Assembly: GCA_922989275.2 (NCBI GenBank)
Contig: OV277857.1
Coordinates: 5,456,001-5,520,000 of the forward strand
DNA from: Gari tellinella
Lineage: Eukaryota > Mollusca > Bivalvia > Cardiida > Psammobiidae
Direction of reading: 5' to 3'
Length of the DNA: 64,000 bases
Shown: positions 20,401-32,400 of the stretch, piece after piece
How positions within the stretch are numbered: position 1 is the stretch's first letter
Layout: each line of letters opens with the position of its first letter
Notes under the pieces: model-generated
Databases searched by the model: none
Seen by the model: the letters and a program-made list of their open reading frames with translations, nothing else
What the model was told of the DNA's origin: nothing
Program-made: the position numbers and the translations under genes

Positions 20401-23400
20401 TTTTACTATTTTACTGTCAGTCTAAGCACCCACTTCTATTTAAATCTGAAAAAACTCTCATTAAATCCATGGGGTATAGGGTTAAGAAGATATATAGCTG
20501 ACCTTGTTTTTTATTTTCTTCATACAGATGACAATATGGACACAACAGCGGGGACAAAAAGAAAATCTGAGAGTGAAGGTAGAAGTGACATGAAAAACGG
20601 TTCAGATGGGAAAGTACAGAAATGCTCTGAAGACTTTAGTGACCTTAATGCGAAAGACAACACAGCAACCAATGAGTCACATAATGCTTATAATCACTTA
20701 GATCAGACACAAGAATATGAGCTGGAAGATTCTGAAGGATTTGAATTAAATAGCAATAGTCCAACAAGTCCAACACCCTTTCAGGAAAATACCAAGGAAT
20801 ACTCAATGCCTGACTCGGATATGATACAATCAGAAAGAACTGGTGATACTGGTGAAGCATCTAAAACAACCCCTTTGGTAAATGTAAATGATACCTCTGA
20901 AGAAACGAAAGATAATGTCAAACCTGGAATGCTAAGAATTCAATCAGTTCAGAAAGATGCAGAGCTTATTTCCAGTATAATTCCAGAAACAGATGAACAA
21001 TTGCTTTATCAAAGAGTTTTGAAGTATAGAGCTGAAAAGAACAGGGTAGATCTTGTGACAAATGAAGTATTAGAAAATGGAATTACTATTAGTGATGGTA
21101 GCAGCAGCACCAATGTGTCTGATAGTTCTAGTGATGATATATTTAAAGATGTGGCAGACGTGCTAGTGAGGTGTCCAGCCGCCAATGCAAACAATGTCTA
21201 TGATATGCTGGAACAGCTGGAAACTAACCCAGACAGAGTCGAAATGGTTTTGGATCAGTTACAAAAATATGGCCTCAGTTGTAGTAGCAGCAATACATCA
21301 AAAGGGAGTTCTTCTGGGACAGGGAAAAGCTCAAGCTCTGACCCTTTCAGTGATCCAGCATTTAAAAATAATCCATTGTACAGGGACTTGAAAACATTAA
21401 GAAAGGTTTTACCTGATACAGACCCAGCAGAGCTGTATGCATATCTGGAAGCACACTTTGACAAAGGAAATAGGGTTCAAATTGTTATTGACGAGCTTAC
21501 TAAATCAGACAGTCAAGAATCCTTGCCACTGGATGCAACAGACTCAATTGAGAAATTAGGAAAAGGGAAACAACCACAAATAGTTGCTGATCAAATGCAG
21601 ACAGATTTACTTGAACTGAAAGAAATATTTCCTGACTGTGATCCAGACTTTTTGTTTGAGAAGTTAGAGGAACATCCTGCAGACAAAGAAAGAGTCACAA
21701 AAATTGCAACTTCATTGTTTGAGAACAAAAAATATCCAAAGTTACAAGAGAGACTGGACAAAGAGAAAAAGCAGGAACTGAAGAAAAAGATTGGCAAAAT
21801 GGAATTAAATATGACAGATTTTCTTCAGAAATTTCCTGATCCTTTTAAATTCTTTGATGATACTGAGAGGCAGGTGAATAAAAATTACCAAACACACACA
21901 ATGGCATTTTTAAAGAACACTTATCCTTACTTGAAAGATGGTTACATTCGCAAACTGTTGGAGGATAGCAAGCAGCATCTAAGTCCTGCTGTCAAACACA
22001 TTGAAAGTGAACATTTTGACACACTAGGTAGGTATTTAACCCATTACCCCACAAGTACACCTTTTTACGACTTTAATTTATTCCTGTACTCAAGAAATGA
22101 CTCCTAGTTAATGCAATCGTGAATATATTATTTATAAGAAATGTTCCCTATAGTTTAACAGATGGTAGCTTAAAGCAGGCTGAAAGTAAAGCAGAATGTG
22201 CCTCAGGCGCATTCTGCTATACTGTTAACCTGCTTTAAGTGGTCAGCTGTTTTTCAAAAATAGAATCAGGCTATTGGGTAATTGGTTAACAGCATATATT
22301 AATCCACTACTCCATAAATATGCCATAAACACCCCATACTATTCATACACGAGGAAAAATAGTCCCAGTTTGGAAGCCCTGACCATGAGTTAAAGGAGGC
22401 ATTGCCACTACATGTACATGTATTCATGTACAAGCTCGTATAGTGAAACTACATGTACTTATAAGAAAGTGACTTTTCATTTCTTAAAAAAAGAATGCAG
22501 CTTAACTCTTTCCTCCCTGAAACTTCAAATGGACTTTTCCAGTTTAAATTTTAGTCTAGTCAATTTCTAACTTTTAAGGGTTGTTTTGCATAATGACAAA
22601 CAGTGAATACCCTGATCAGAGGGCTCCTTTAGGAGCCCTCTGATCTGGGTATTCACTGTTTGCATAGAACAAGTGTACTATCCGCATGTACACTGTTTGA
22701 AAAATACGCCTATATGCGGGACAAGGGTTCAAAGGGTTAATGCATAAGAGCTTTCTGCTTTAATTCTGTCCTAGATTAAGCTGCCACCTGTCTTTAGAAT
22801 TCAAGACCCAACTATTTCTATATATAGTGGTCATTTAACACTTGTAAGTTAACTGTTTACTCCATAGCCTGTGTCTAAAATTGAAGACAGGTGACAACAT
22901 AAAGCAGGTTGAATGTAAAACAGAATGTGCCTTAACTCTTTCCCCCATAGAAGCGACTTTTAGCGTATTTAATTTATTCCTCCGCTGAAGAAAATAGTTC
23001 CTATTTAAAGAGTTATAAACATGTGCCATAAGATATAATTTCTACATTTTAGCAGAGGGTAGCTTAAAGCAGGCTGAAAGTAAAGCAGAATGCGCCTTAA
23101 GGCGCATTCTGCTTTACTTTCAGCCTGCTTTAGGTTGTCCCTTATTTTCAATACTAGAAATACATGTAGGCTATTGGGTAAAGGGTTAAGGCACATTCTG
23201 CTTTACTTTCAACCTGTTTTAAGCTACTATCTTCTAGGACATTTCAGCGGAGGAGTAAAAAATGGTAAATGCATACAAATGAGTATCTATAGAGTAAAGG
23301 ATTAAACTGTATCCTTGATTCCAGGAAGGGCATCTAAGAAGCTGAGAGCCACACCTCGAGAAGAACTACTAGAATACCCTGATGAGGCAGAAGAACTTTT

Positions 23401-26400
23401 CTTCCATGAAGTGGTTTTCTGTCAAAACAGACGGAAAATTAAAGGTTTGTGATGATTTGAGTCTTTGGTAAATTCAGAGACATAACCCTTCACTCCATAG
23501 CCTTTTTCTAATTTTGAAGATAGAGGATCTCTTAAGTAGGTTGAAAGTAAAGCAGAGCTCCAGATAATGGGAGTATTTCAAAAAATAAAATCTTTATTTC
23601 TGCTTTAAATCCTACGGTGTCACTTATGAGAATTGTCTCAAAGAGCCAATTCTAACAAGTAGTAGCACTAGGATTTAATGCTGAAATAAGAGAAAAAAAT
23701 GTTGGATTTGTGCAGTTTACTCCCTCTTATCTGGAGCCCTGGCGCCTGAAGGCGCATTCAGCTTTACTTTCGGGGGCCTCCATGGCCTAGTGGTATGGTC
23801 ACTGTGACTTACATCACTAAGCTCCTCACCGCTGTGAGTTCGAATCCCAGTAGGGTCGTTCGGATTTTTCATGTGGGGAAGCCTTCCAGCTGGCTTGCGG
23901 AAGGTCGGTGGTTCTACCCAGTTGCCGATTTGTGCCTGAAACAGTGCATAAAGGGCTTCTTGGGTCTTCCTCCACCTGTAATTAGCTGGACATCGAGATA
24001 TGACTGAAATACTGTTAAAAGCCACAGGTGTCGGTCGTGTGCTACCCCCCTACCCGCTCATTTGCTACCCTCTCTGCAACCATACAGAAAGATATTGGTC
24101 AAAATAATCTCAAACATGTCAAAATGTTGTCAAAATACCATAAAACAACATTTAAAAGAGAACTGAATTTTTTTTTTTTTCGTCATTGTTATTATATTTT
24201 TTTCAGTTCTCTTTTAAATGTTGTTTTATGGTATTTTGACAACATTTTGGCATGTTTGAGATTATATTCATGACTGGTTAACTTTTTTGAAGACATCAAT
24301 TTTCATACTAGCTCGGTTAGTGGTATAATTAACCCATCACCCCATAAATATGCCTTTTACGCCTTTAATCTATTTCTCCCCTGAGGAAAAAAGTTAGAAT
24401 TTATACAGTTATGAATATGTATGATAAGAACTGTTTTCTATATTCTAGCAGATTGTAGATTAAAGCAGGCTGAAAGTAAAGCAGAATGTGACTCAAGGTG
24501 CATTCTGCTTTACTTTCAACCTGCTTTCAGTGGTCACTAATTTTAAAAACTAGAATCAAGCTATGAGGTAATGGGTTAATTAATGAATGGCAACTTTTTA
24601 TTTGCTTTTGACCCACATCAACTCTCCCCTCATCACACATATATCAATGCCTTTACCTACCAATATTCCTCATAGAAGAGACTTTTCCTATTTCTACCAT
24701 GTCGTGTTAACACCCCGGTCACACAGAGCCATCGGTGATAGATCGGTTGTTTTTTTTCCGCCAAACTAGGGAGGGGACCGATGAGAACCGATTTACTACC
24801 GATATCACCTATTGGCCACCTGTTTTCCATCTATCAATCGCTATTGGGTAAAGATGAGTTTCGTCGGCGAAAAATCACCGATTGGGATTTTTAAACGTGC
24901 TTAAAATTCTCGATCGGTGAAAATATTTTACAAATAACCAATTGACAACCTGTCTACTACCGATATCACCGACGAGTCACCGATAAAGCACCGATAAAGC
25001 ACTGATGAACTGATACTTACCACCGATGAATAAAGATGAGAATTAAAACGCAGGATCTCGTCGGTTTTCATCGGTTGTTAATGGCAGTTCAATCGGTGAT
25101 CAATTGGTGATCAATCGGTTGCCGCCAGCATTTCATCGGTGTTTTATCGGTATTCGTCGATTATTGATAGGTTGTTGGGCGCTTTTAATCGGTGGCCCAT
25201 AGGAGTTCATGAGTTGCCAATCGAAGGCCAATCGGAGGCGGGGTGGCATTTCACCGATTGAACAATTATTTATCACCTATACCCGGTCACACAGAAAGCC
25301 TGAAATTAAATCACCTATGACAACCGATCAAAACAGCAAATAGTTCGACCGATTGGGTACCGATTTAAGCCCGACCGTCTGTGTGACCGGGGCATTAAGG
25401 ACCATTTGAATCTTAGTTTCCTGTATTCTGACAGGTGGATGCTTAACTCTTTGGACCCTACTAGTCACACTTATATGTATCATTTGCAGACATTGTACCT
25501 GTGAAGAGTACACTTGTCCTATGCAAACAGTGAAGACTCTGACCAGAGGGCTCCTTAAGAAGCCCTCTGATCAGGTTCTACACTGTTTGTCATTTTGACA
25601 TATTGTAAAAATCAACCCTAAAATGTCAAAAAGGGACAAGACTTAAATGAAAGCTAGAATTGTCCATTTGAGGTTTCACGGAGGAAAAAGTTAAAGCAGG
25701 AAGAAAGTAACTGAACTCTCATCTCTACTATCAGCCTGCTTTAACAATCACTTGTCTAAATATATGTATGTAACTGAAACCAAGGTATGGGGAAAGCTTG
25801 CTTTGAGACATCCCTATACTCATTCTTTTGTGTCATACCTAATTATGGGTCAGTCTAAAGACCTCAGACCTCTCCCAACCCCCAAGGTCAATAAAAAACA
25901 ACCAAAACATGTTTAACTATTTTAACTCCTTATAATGAACATCTACAGTGGCGAATATGTTATTCTTTCCAAATAAACGCGTTTACACTAAAACATTTAT
26001 TTCCACTGCAAACAGTTTGCAGCCAGATCAAACGCCGGGTAACCCGGCATCTGATCAGTCTCCAAACTGTTTGCCAATCAGATCAAAATGAACTGTAAGA
26101 AATAACTAAAAATTGATATTTTCTACGTTTTCGTGCTATGGTTTGCGTTTCGTAAAAATGCGTTTAAACGGGAAAGAATACCACTTTCTCCACTGCAATC
26201 AAATAAAGCCTATAAATGGTGAATTAAATCTAAAATGATCTAAAGTGAGAAATAAAATAAGATTACAAGGTTTTATCATTCAAGGGGAGCAACTCGAACA
26301 AAACTTAAGATAGCTACATACAGTTACTACTAGATATGGGCCCATTACCCAATAGCCTGTTTCTAGTTTTGAAGACGGGTGTTCACTTAAAGCAGGTTGC

Positions 26401-29400
26401 AAGTTGTGTAATTACAGGGTAATGGGTTTAGGAATTAAAGTAGTTTAAGGTGTTTTTAAATTGTTTTGGGTCTTTAGATGGACCACTTTATTATTTGTTT
26501 TCTTACATTTGTTATATTTAGTGACAAGATACAGCCGAACTTCGATATATCAAACTCGGTTAAATCGAATATACCTGTATTTCAAAGTTAAAACATGGCT
26601 TAGCCACGTTTTAACTTTGAAATATAATAGGCATGTTCGACCTAACCCAGCATGAAATAATGCAGTTCATGCGTCGAACTATCAGATAGTTAAGCGAGTT
26701 TCGAGATATCGAAGTTCGACTGTAGATCTATTATATCACTCATTGCATTTAGGGCTGTGTATCTTGAGTCAGGTGAAAATACGATACTATACATATTGTA
26801 ATTTGCTTTGCTGCTTAAGAAATAATAAATTCATACCAGTGTTTTATCGTGCAATCAAACACTGGTAGGAGTTGAGATGTGTAGTATTTTAATCATGAGG
26901 CCTTTAGGCCGAGTGGTTTAATTACAAGCTTCTCAATGACTACTCGTGTTCGATAGCAAGACAAAACACTGGTATTAATTTATTATTTTGTTTCTAACAA
27001 ATAGTTTAACCTTATTTTGCACGAAGCAACGGTGCTACATTTCTTGGTGTACGCATTTTCGAAGCCATTTGACGTCACATTAGAACGTTACAGCGCGTGA
27101 GTGTTTTATTGAGAATTCAAACACAGATACGTTCCTTCTTTGTTTATATAGGGGCGTGCGCGAAGTGTGTTAGAATTCTTGTTTGACAGTCATTCTACCT
27201 TACACTGTAACTCTCATTTATCCCTTTTCCTTCTAGATTATTTAGCGGAAAAGAAACAAGATAGAGATATGAAAGTCTCAATGGCCAAGGAGATAGGAGA
27301 CATCTTTGAATGTGGCTGTTGTTTTGATGACGAGTGTCTGTTTGAGGAGATGGGAGCATGTACTGATGGTCATATATTCTGCAAGGAATGCATCTGCAGG
27401 TCATCCGAGGCTGCCATAGGTGATGGCAAAACAAAGTTTTTATGTTTAACAGGTAAGCTTATGTGGATTACTGGTAAATCGATAAAACATTCAACATTAT
27501 CATATACTTTTACAGTGCTCCAGATAAGGGGTGTATTTCAAAAAAAATTCTTTATTTCAGCACGATTTTGTTTAGTTTACCCCCTCATATCTGGAGCCCT
27601 GATTTAACAATATATAGATACAGTAAAATCCCTCTATCAATTATTACCACTAAATTATGTTAAATATTTAGTGTTGAAGGCAGATGGTGGCTTAACTCAT
27701 TGAGTCCAAGCAACAAGTGCACTAGTTATTTACAAACAGTGCACCTAAGAAGAGTATACTATACTTGCTGTATGCAAACACGGAAGACTCAGATCAGAGG
27801 GCTCCTAAAGGAGCCCTTTGATCAGGTTCTGCACTGTTTGTAATTTGGGAATGAATTGTAGAAAAGCATCCCTAAATAGTCAAAAATGGACTAGACTGAA
27901 TTGGAAACTGAAATTTTTCATATTGTGTATTAAAGGGAGGTAATTAGATAACTCATATGTCTGCAGTAAACCACTGACATATACAGTCCACTTGTTAATT
28001 ATAAGGTGTTTATGGCAGGTAACTGCTTTAAACAAGGTGACAGTAAAACAGAGAGCTCCTTTAGGAGCTTTCTGTTTTACTGTCACTTTGCTTTAAGCTG
28101 TCACACGTCATTTATACAATCAATTAACCTTTGTTTTAGCTGTCATAATAGAGAAGTTGTACTGTACGTAATTTTTATTACCGCTTTGTTTCCAGGCACC
28201 TGTGAAATGCAGTTCCCTTTACAGACCTTACAAGATGTCCTACCACCAAAGACATTTTCTCTGGCTATCAGAAAGATGCAAGAGGAGGAGCTTAGACAAG
28301 CTGATATTCCTGACCTGGTGTGCTGCCCCTTCTGTTCCTTTGCCACAGTGATGCCGGATGAGTCTGACAAAGTCTTCAAGTGCCTGAACCCAGAGTGTCT
28401 TAGAGAGTCCTGCAGGTGTGTGACGAATAGATGATTAACCCTTTCCCCTATAGAAACGCCTTTTAGCATATTTAACCCTTCCCCCCATAGAAGCGACTTT
28501 TAGCATATTTAATTTAATTATTCCTCCGCTGAAGAAAATAGTTCCAGTTTATACCCTCATGAACAATAACCATTACAAATATTTTATATAGCCTAGCAGA
28601 TTTTAGCTTGAAGCAGGCTGAAAGTAAAGCAGAATGTGCCTTAAGGCATATTCTGCTTTACTTGCAACCTGCTTTAAGTGGTCACCTGTTTTTTAAAACT
28701 AGAAACGTGCTATGAGGTAAAGGGTTAATATACATGTATTACTCCATTTAAGAAAACAGTTCCTTTTTTTTCAATTATTAACATGTACCATAGCTTAAAG
28801 CAGGGCCATGCTGATAGTAAAGCAGAATGCAGCTCAACCCATAACTTGTTTCTAGTTTTGGAGATAGGTGACTTCTTAAAGCAGGTTAAAAGTAAAGCAG
28901 AATGTGCCTTAAGGCACATTTTGCTTTACTTTCAACCGCCTTTCAGCTATCATCTGCTAGGATATCGAAAACATTTTTAATGATACATATACATGACTGT
29001 TTAAATTGGAATTATTTTCTTCAGTAGAAGAGTAAATTTAAAGGCATAAAAATGTGTATTTATTGGGGAACAGGTTAAGGTGAATTCTGCTTTACTTTAA
29101 TCCTGCTTTAAGTAGTAGCTTGTCATGAAAAAACAGAGTAATGGGTTAATCTTACACCCAAGGTCCTGTTTCTAGTAACAAAGACAGGTTACTACTTACA
29201 GCAGGTGCATTCTGCTTTACTTTCAGCCTGCTTTAAGCTACCATCTGCTTGGATATAGACAAAATATTTCTTATGTTGTTTTCCAGGCTATGTAAGGAAC
29301 CTAACCATGTGCCATTGAGATGTAATGAGGTTGAGAAGCAAGGGGAGACAAACATGAGAGCCTTCATTGAAACCAAGATGTCAGAAGCCATGCTTAGAAC

Positions 29401-32400
29401 ATGTGCCAACTGTAAGAAAAGGTTGGTCCTAACAAGACTTTATATACATACAGTGGAGAATCTGTTATTCTTTCCCAATAAACGCGTTTACGCTAAAACT
29501 ATTATTTGCAGTGCAAATAGTTTGGAGCCAGATCAGACGCCGGGTAACCCGGCGTCTGATCAGGCTCCAAACTGTTTGCCACCAAGATAAACATGAAATA
29601 TCATAATTGTCCAAAAGTTGTTCTTTTATACGTTTTAGCGCTTTGCGTTTGCGTTTAAACCGGAAAGAATAACAGATTCTCGACTGTATCCTTTGCAAAC
29701 AGTGCATACATGAAGGGTACACTTGTCCTATGTAGACGGTGAATACCTCTAATCAGGGTCTGCAATGTTTGTCATATTATAATACAAATGCCAAAAACAA
29801 CCTTAACCCTTTACCCCATAGCCTGTTTCTAGTTTTGAAGATAGGTGACCACTTAAAGCAGGTTGAAAGTAAAGCAGAATGCGCCAATAAGGTGCATTCT
29901 GCTTTACTTTCAGCCTGTTTTAAGCAATTATCTGCTCTAATTTACAAAATGTTTCTTATTGTTCATTTTCATGGCTGTAAAAAATGGAACTATTTTCTTC
30001 AGTGGATGAATAAATCCAATGTCCTAAAAGATGCTTCTATGGGGGGACAGGGTTAAGTAGTCACATGGACTTGACTAAATTGGAAACTGGAATTGTCCGT
30101 TTGAAGTTTCAGGGAGGAAAGACTTAACCCTTTGCCCTATAGAAGTGCCTATAAAAACCTACATTCTCCTCTATGTAAGTGTCACAATTGAATAGTAATT
30201 CAGGGTTTTGAATACAGTTGGCAGCTTAAAGCAAACTAGAAATTAAGCAGAAATCTCATTAAAGATCATATTGGAGTCTGATGAGTGAGAACAGGTTACC
30301 CGGCATCTGATCTAGCTCTAAGCTGTTTGCAATAGTAGTAATTGTATGCTAAATAAAGGATCTTGTATGAGTGCTCATTATTTATCATTTTTAATAAACA
30401 AGTTGGATCTTTGATGGTAGGGATACAACTCTGATCTCTTTTGAAACCAGCTGGCGTGGTCTGTGGTACAATTCGTGGACAGCTTTCACCATTTTTAATA
30501 ATGTTATTGATCTTCTATAGAGTTTTTAGTTATGGTCGCATGCTATTATTCCTAGTTATGTTACATTAGATGGCCTGCATTGGGCGCTCTGCTATTATTT
30601 CTATTGGTCGGCAATCTTTAGCCGGTTGGTTCATTGCTGATTGATGGGGGTAGTGTGATTGCCGTTTTGGGGGCTGTCTTTTGTATGTTTATTCTTATCT
30701 ATTTTAGATCTAATTATAGTTATTTGTGTTTTGTCGATGGCCTGCATTGGGCGCTCTACCATTATTTATATCAGTCGGCAATACTTAGCCGGTCGGTTCA
30801 TTGCTGATTGATGGGGGTAATGTGATCGCCGTTTTGGGGGACTGTCTTTTATATGTTTATTCATGTTTTATTTCAGATCTAATTGTAGTTATTTTGTCTT
30901 TTCACGATTTATAGGTACATAAGTGTTATTTCATGTAAAGCGCTTTTGAACGCACAATCCCTGTGTGAAAAGAGCGCTATATAAATCTGGTATAATAATA
31001 ATAATAATAATAATAAAATAATATGACGCGACGTGAGATTCTATTTATCACATAACAATTTAAAGCACCTATTAAATTGATTGAAGCCGTAGTTTGTAGA
31101 CCCTCTCCTATATAGAATTTCTGCCAAAACGTTATATTGTTCACATTGACGTCATAGCAAATGACATCATTTGTTGACCCGCAACATGCAGCGCTTGTGG
31201 ACGGACAGGTTGGGCCGGAGCCCATAAAAAGATATTCCACTAGTGGATTACGATATTTATACATTCGCTTTATGCAACTCCCAGACCGCACATTATGTGA
31301 TAAAAACGGAATATTACTATACTTTGCATATCTTATGCACCGGATCACTCGAGTTGTGTGTGTAAAGGCTATATCCAACGAGACCGGAGGTCGAGTTGGA
31401 TATAGCCTTTACACACACAACGAGAGTGATCCGGTACATAAGATATGCAAAGTATAGTAATGTTCCTTTTATTATATACCTCTTATAATAAAAATAAAAT
31501 GAAAAACGATAGAAATGTTTCGAGCGTTACTATAAATAAACGGGATTTCCCATACGTCACACTTTGGGAAATGGCGCATGAAAGTAAATACTCGCTATTA
31601 CGACCACTAAAACGAATGCTAATTGATTAAATAATAGAGAGGTGACAGCTTAAAGCAAGGTGACAGTGAAACAGAAAGCTCCTAAAGGAGCTTTCTGTTT
31701 CACTGTCACATTGCTTTAAGCGGTCACCTACCGTAAACACCCTAATACTTAACATAATTTAGTGGTCGTAATAGAGAGGTTTTACTGTAGTTCCGAACTT
31801 CCGACTACACAGTAAACATTCTTTTCCCATTACACAAGGTACATGGGTAATACGGAATTTTCAATCCGTCAAGGTGTATTTGTTCGATAAAATACAGAAA
31901 TATTTCGGGCAGAACATTGGTAGGTATATAATAAATACATTTATTGGGAAAGAATAACATCCTCTCCACTGTATCATTTTGTTACAATATTTGGCCTTTC
32001 ATCGGCTGGCTATGGTTTGGTGATACAATAACCTAGATTGTATGTATATTTGTCAGGTTTTACAAGGAAAGTGGCTGCAACAAGATGACTTGTACATGTG
32101 GTACATCCATGTGCTACATCTGCAGGGCGCCAAACATTGATTATAACCATTTTGACCAGGGCAAGTAAGTTTAGTTTTTATGTCTTTTAACCTGTTACAG
32201 CATAGCCTGTTTCTAGTTTTAAAAATGGGTGACCACTTAAAACAGGTTGAAAGTAAAGCAGAATGTGCCTTAGGCAACCTGCTTTAAGTTACTATCGACT
32301 AGGATATAGAAACTATTTTTATTGTTTATTTTCATGACTATATAAAATTATTTCTTCAGTGGAGGAATACAATAGAGGCCTAAAAAGGCATATTTATTGT

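Noticed and set aside
20368..20535. Upstream ATG of the long RNF216 exon as the true start
   Set aside because: A strong pyrimidine tract and CAG acceptor at 20507-20527 lie within it, and the upstream residues are hydrophobic and unlike the acidic N-terminus.
23780..23850. tRNA gene
   Set aside because: A and B boxes are present but the acceptor stem does not close and a SINE body follows directly; it is a SINE head.
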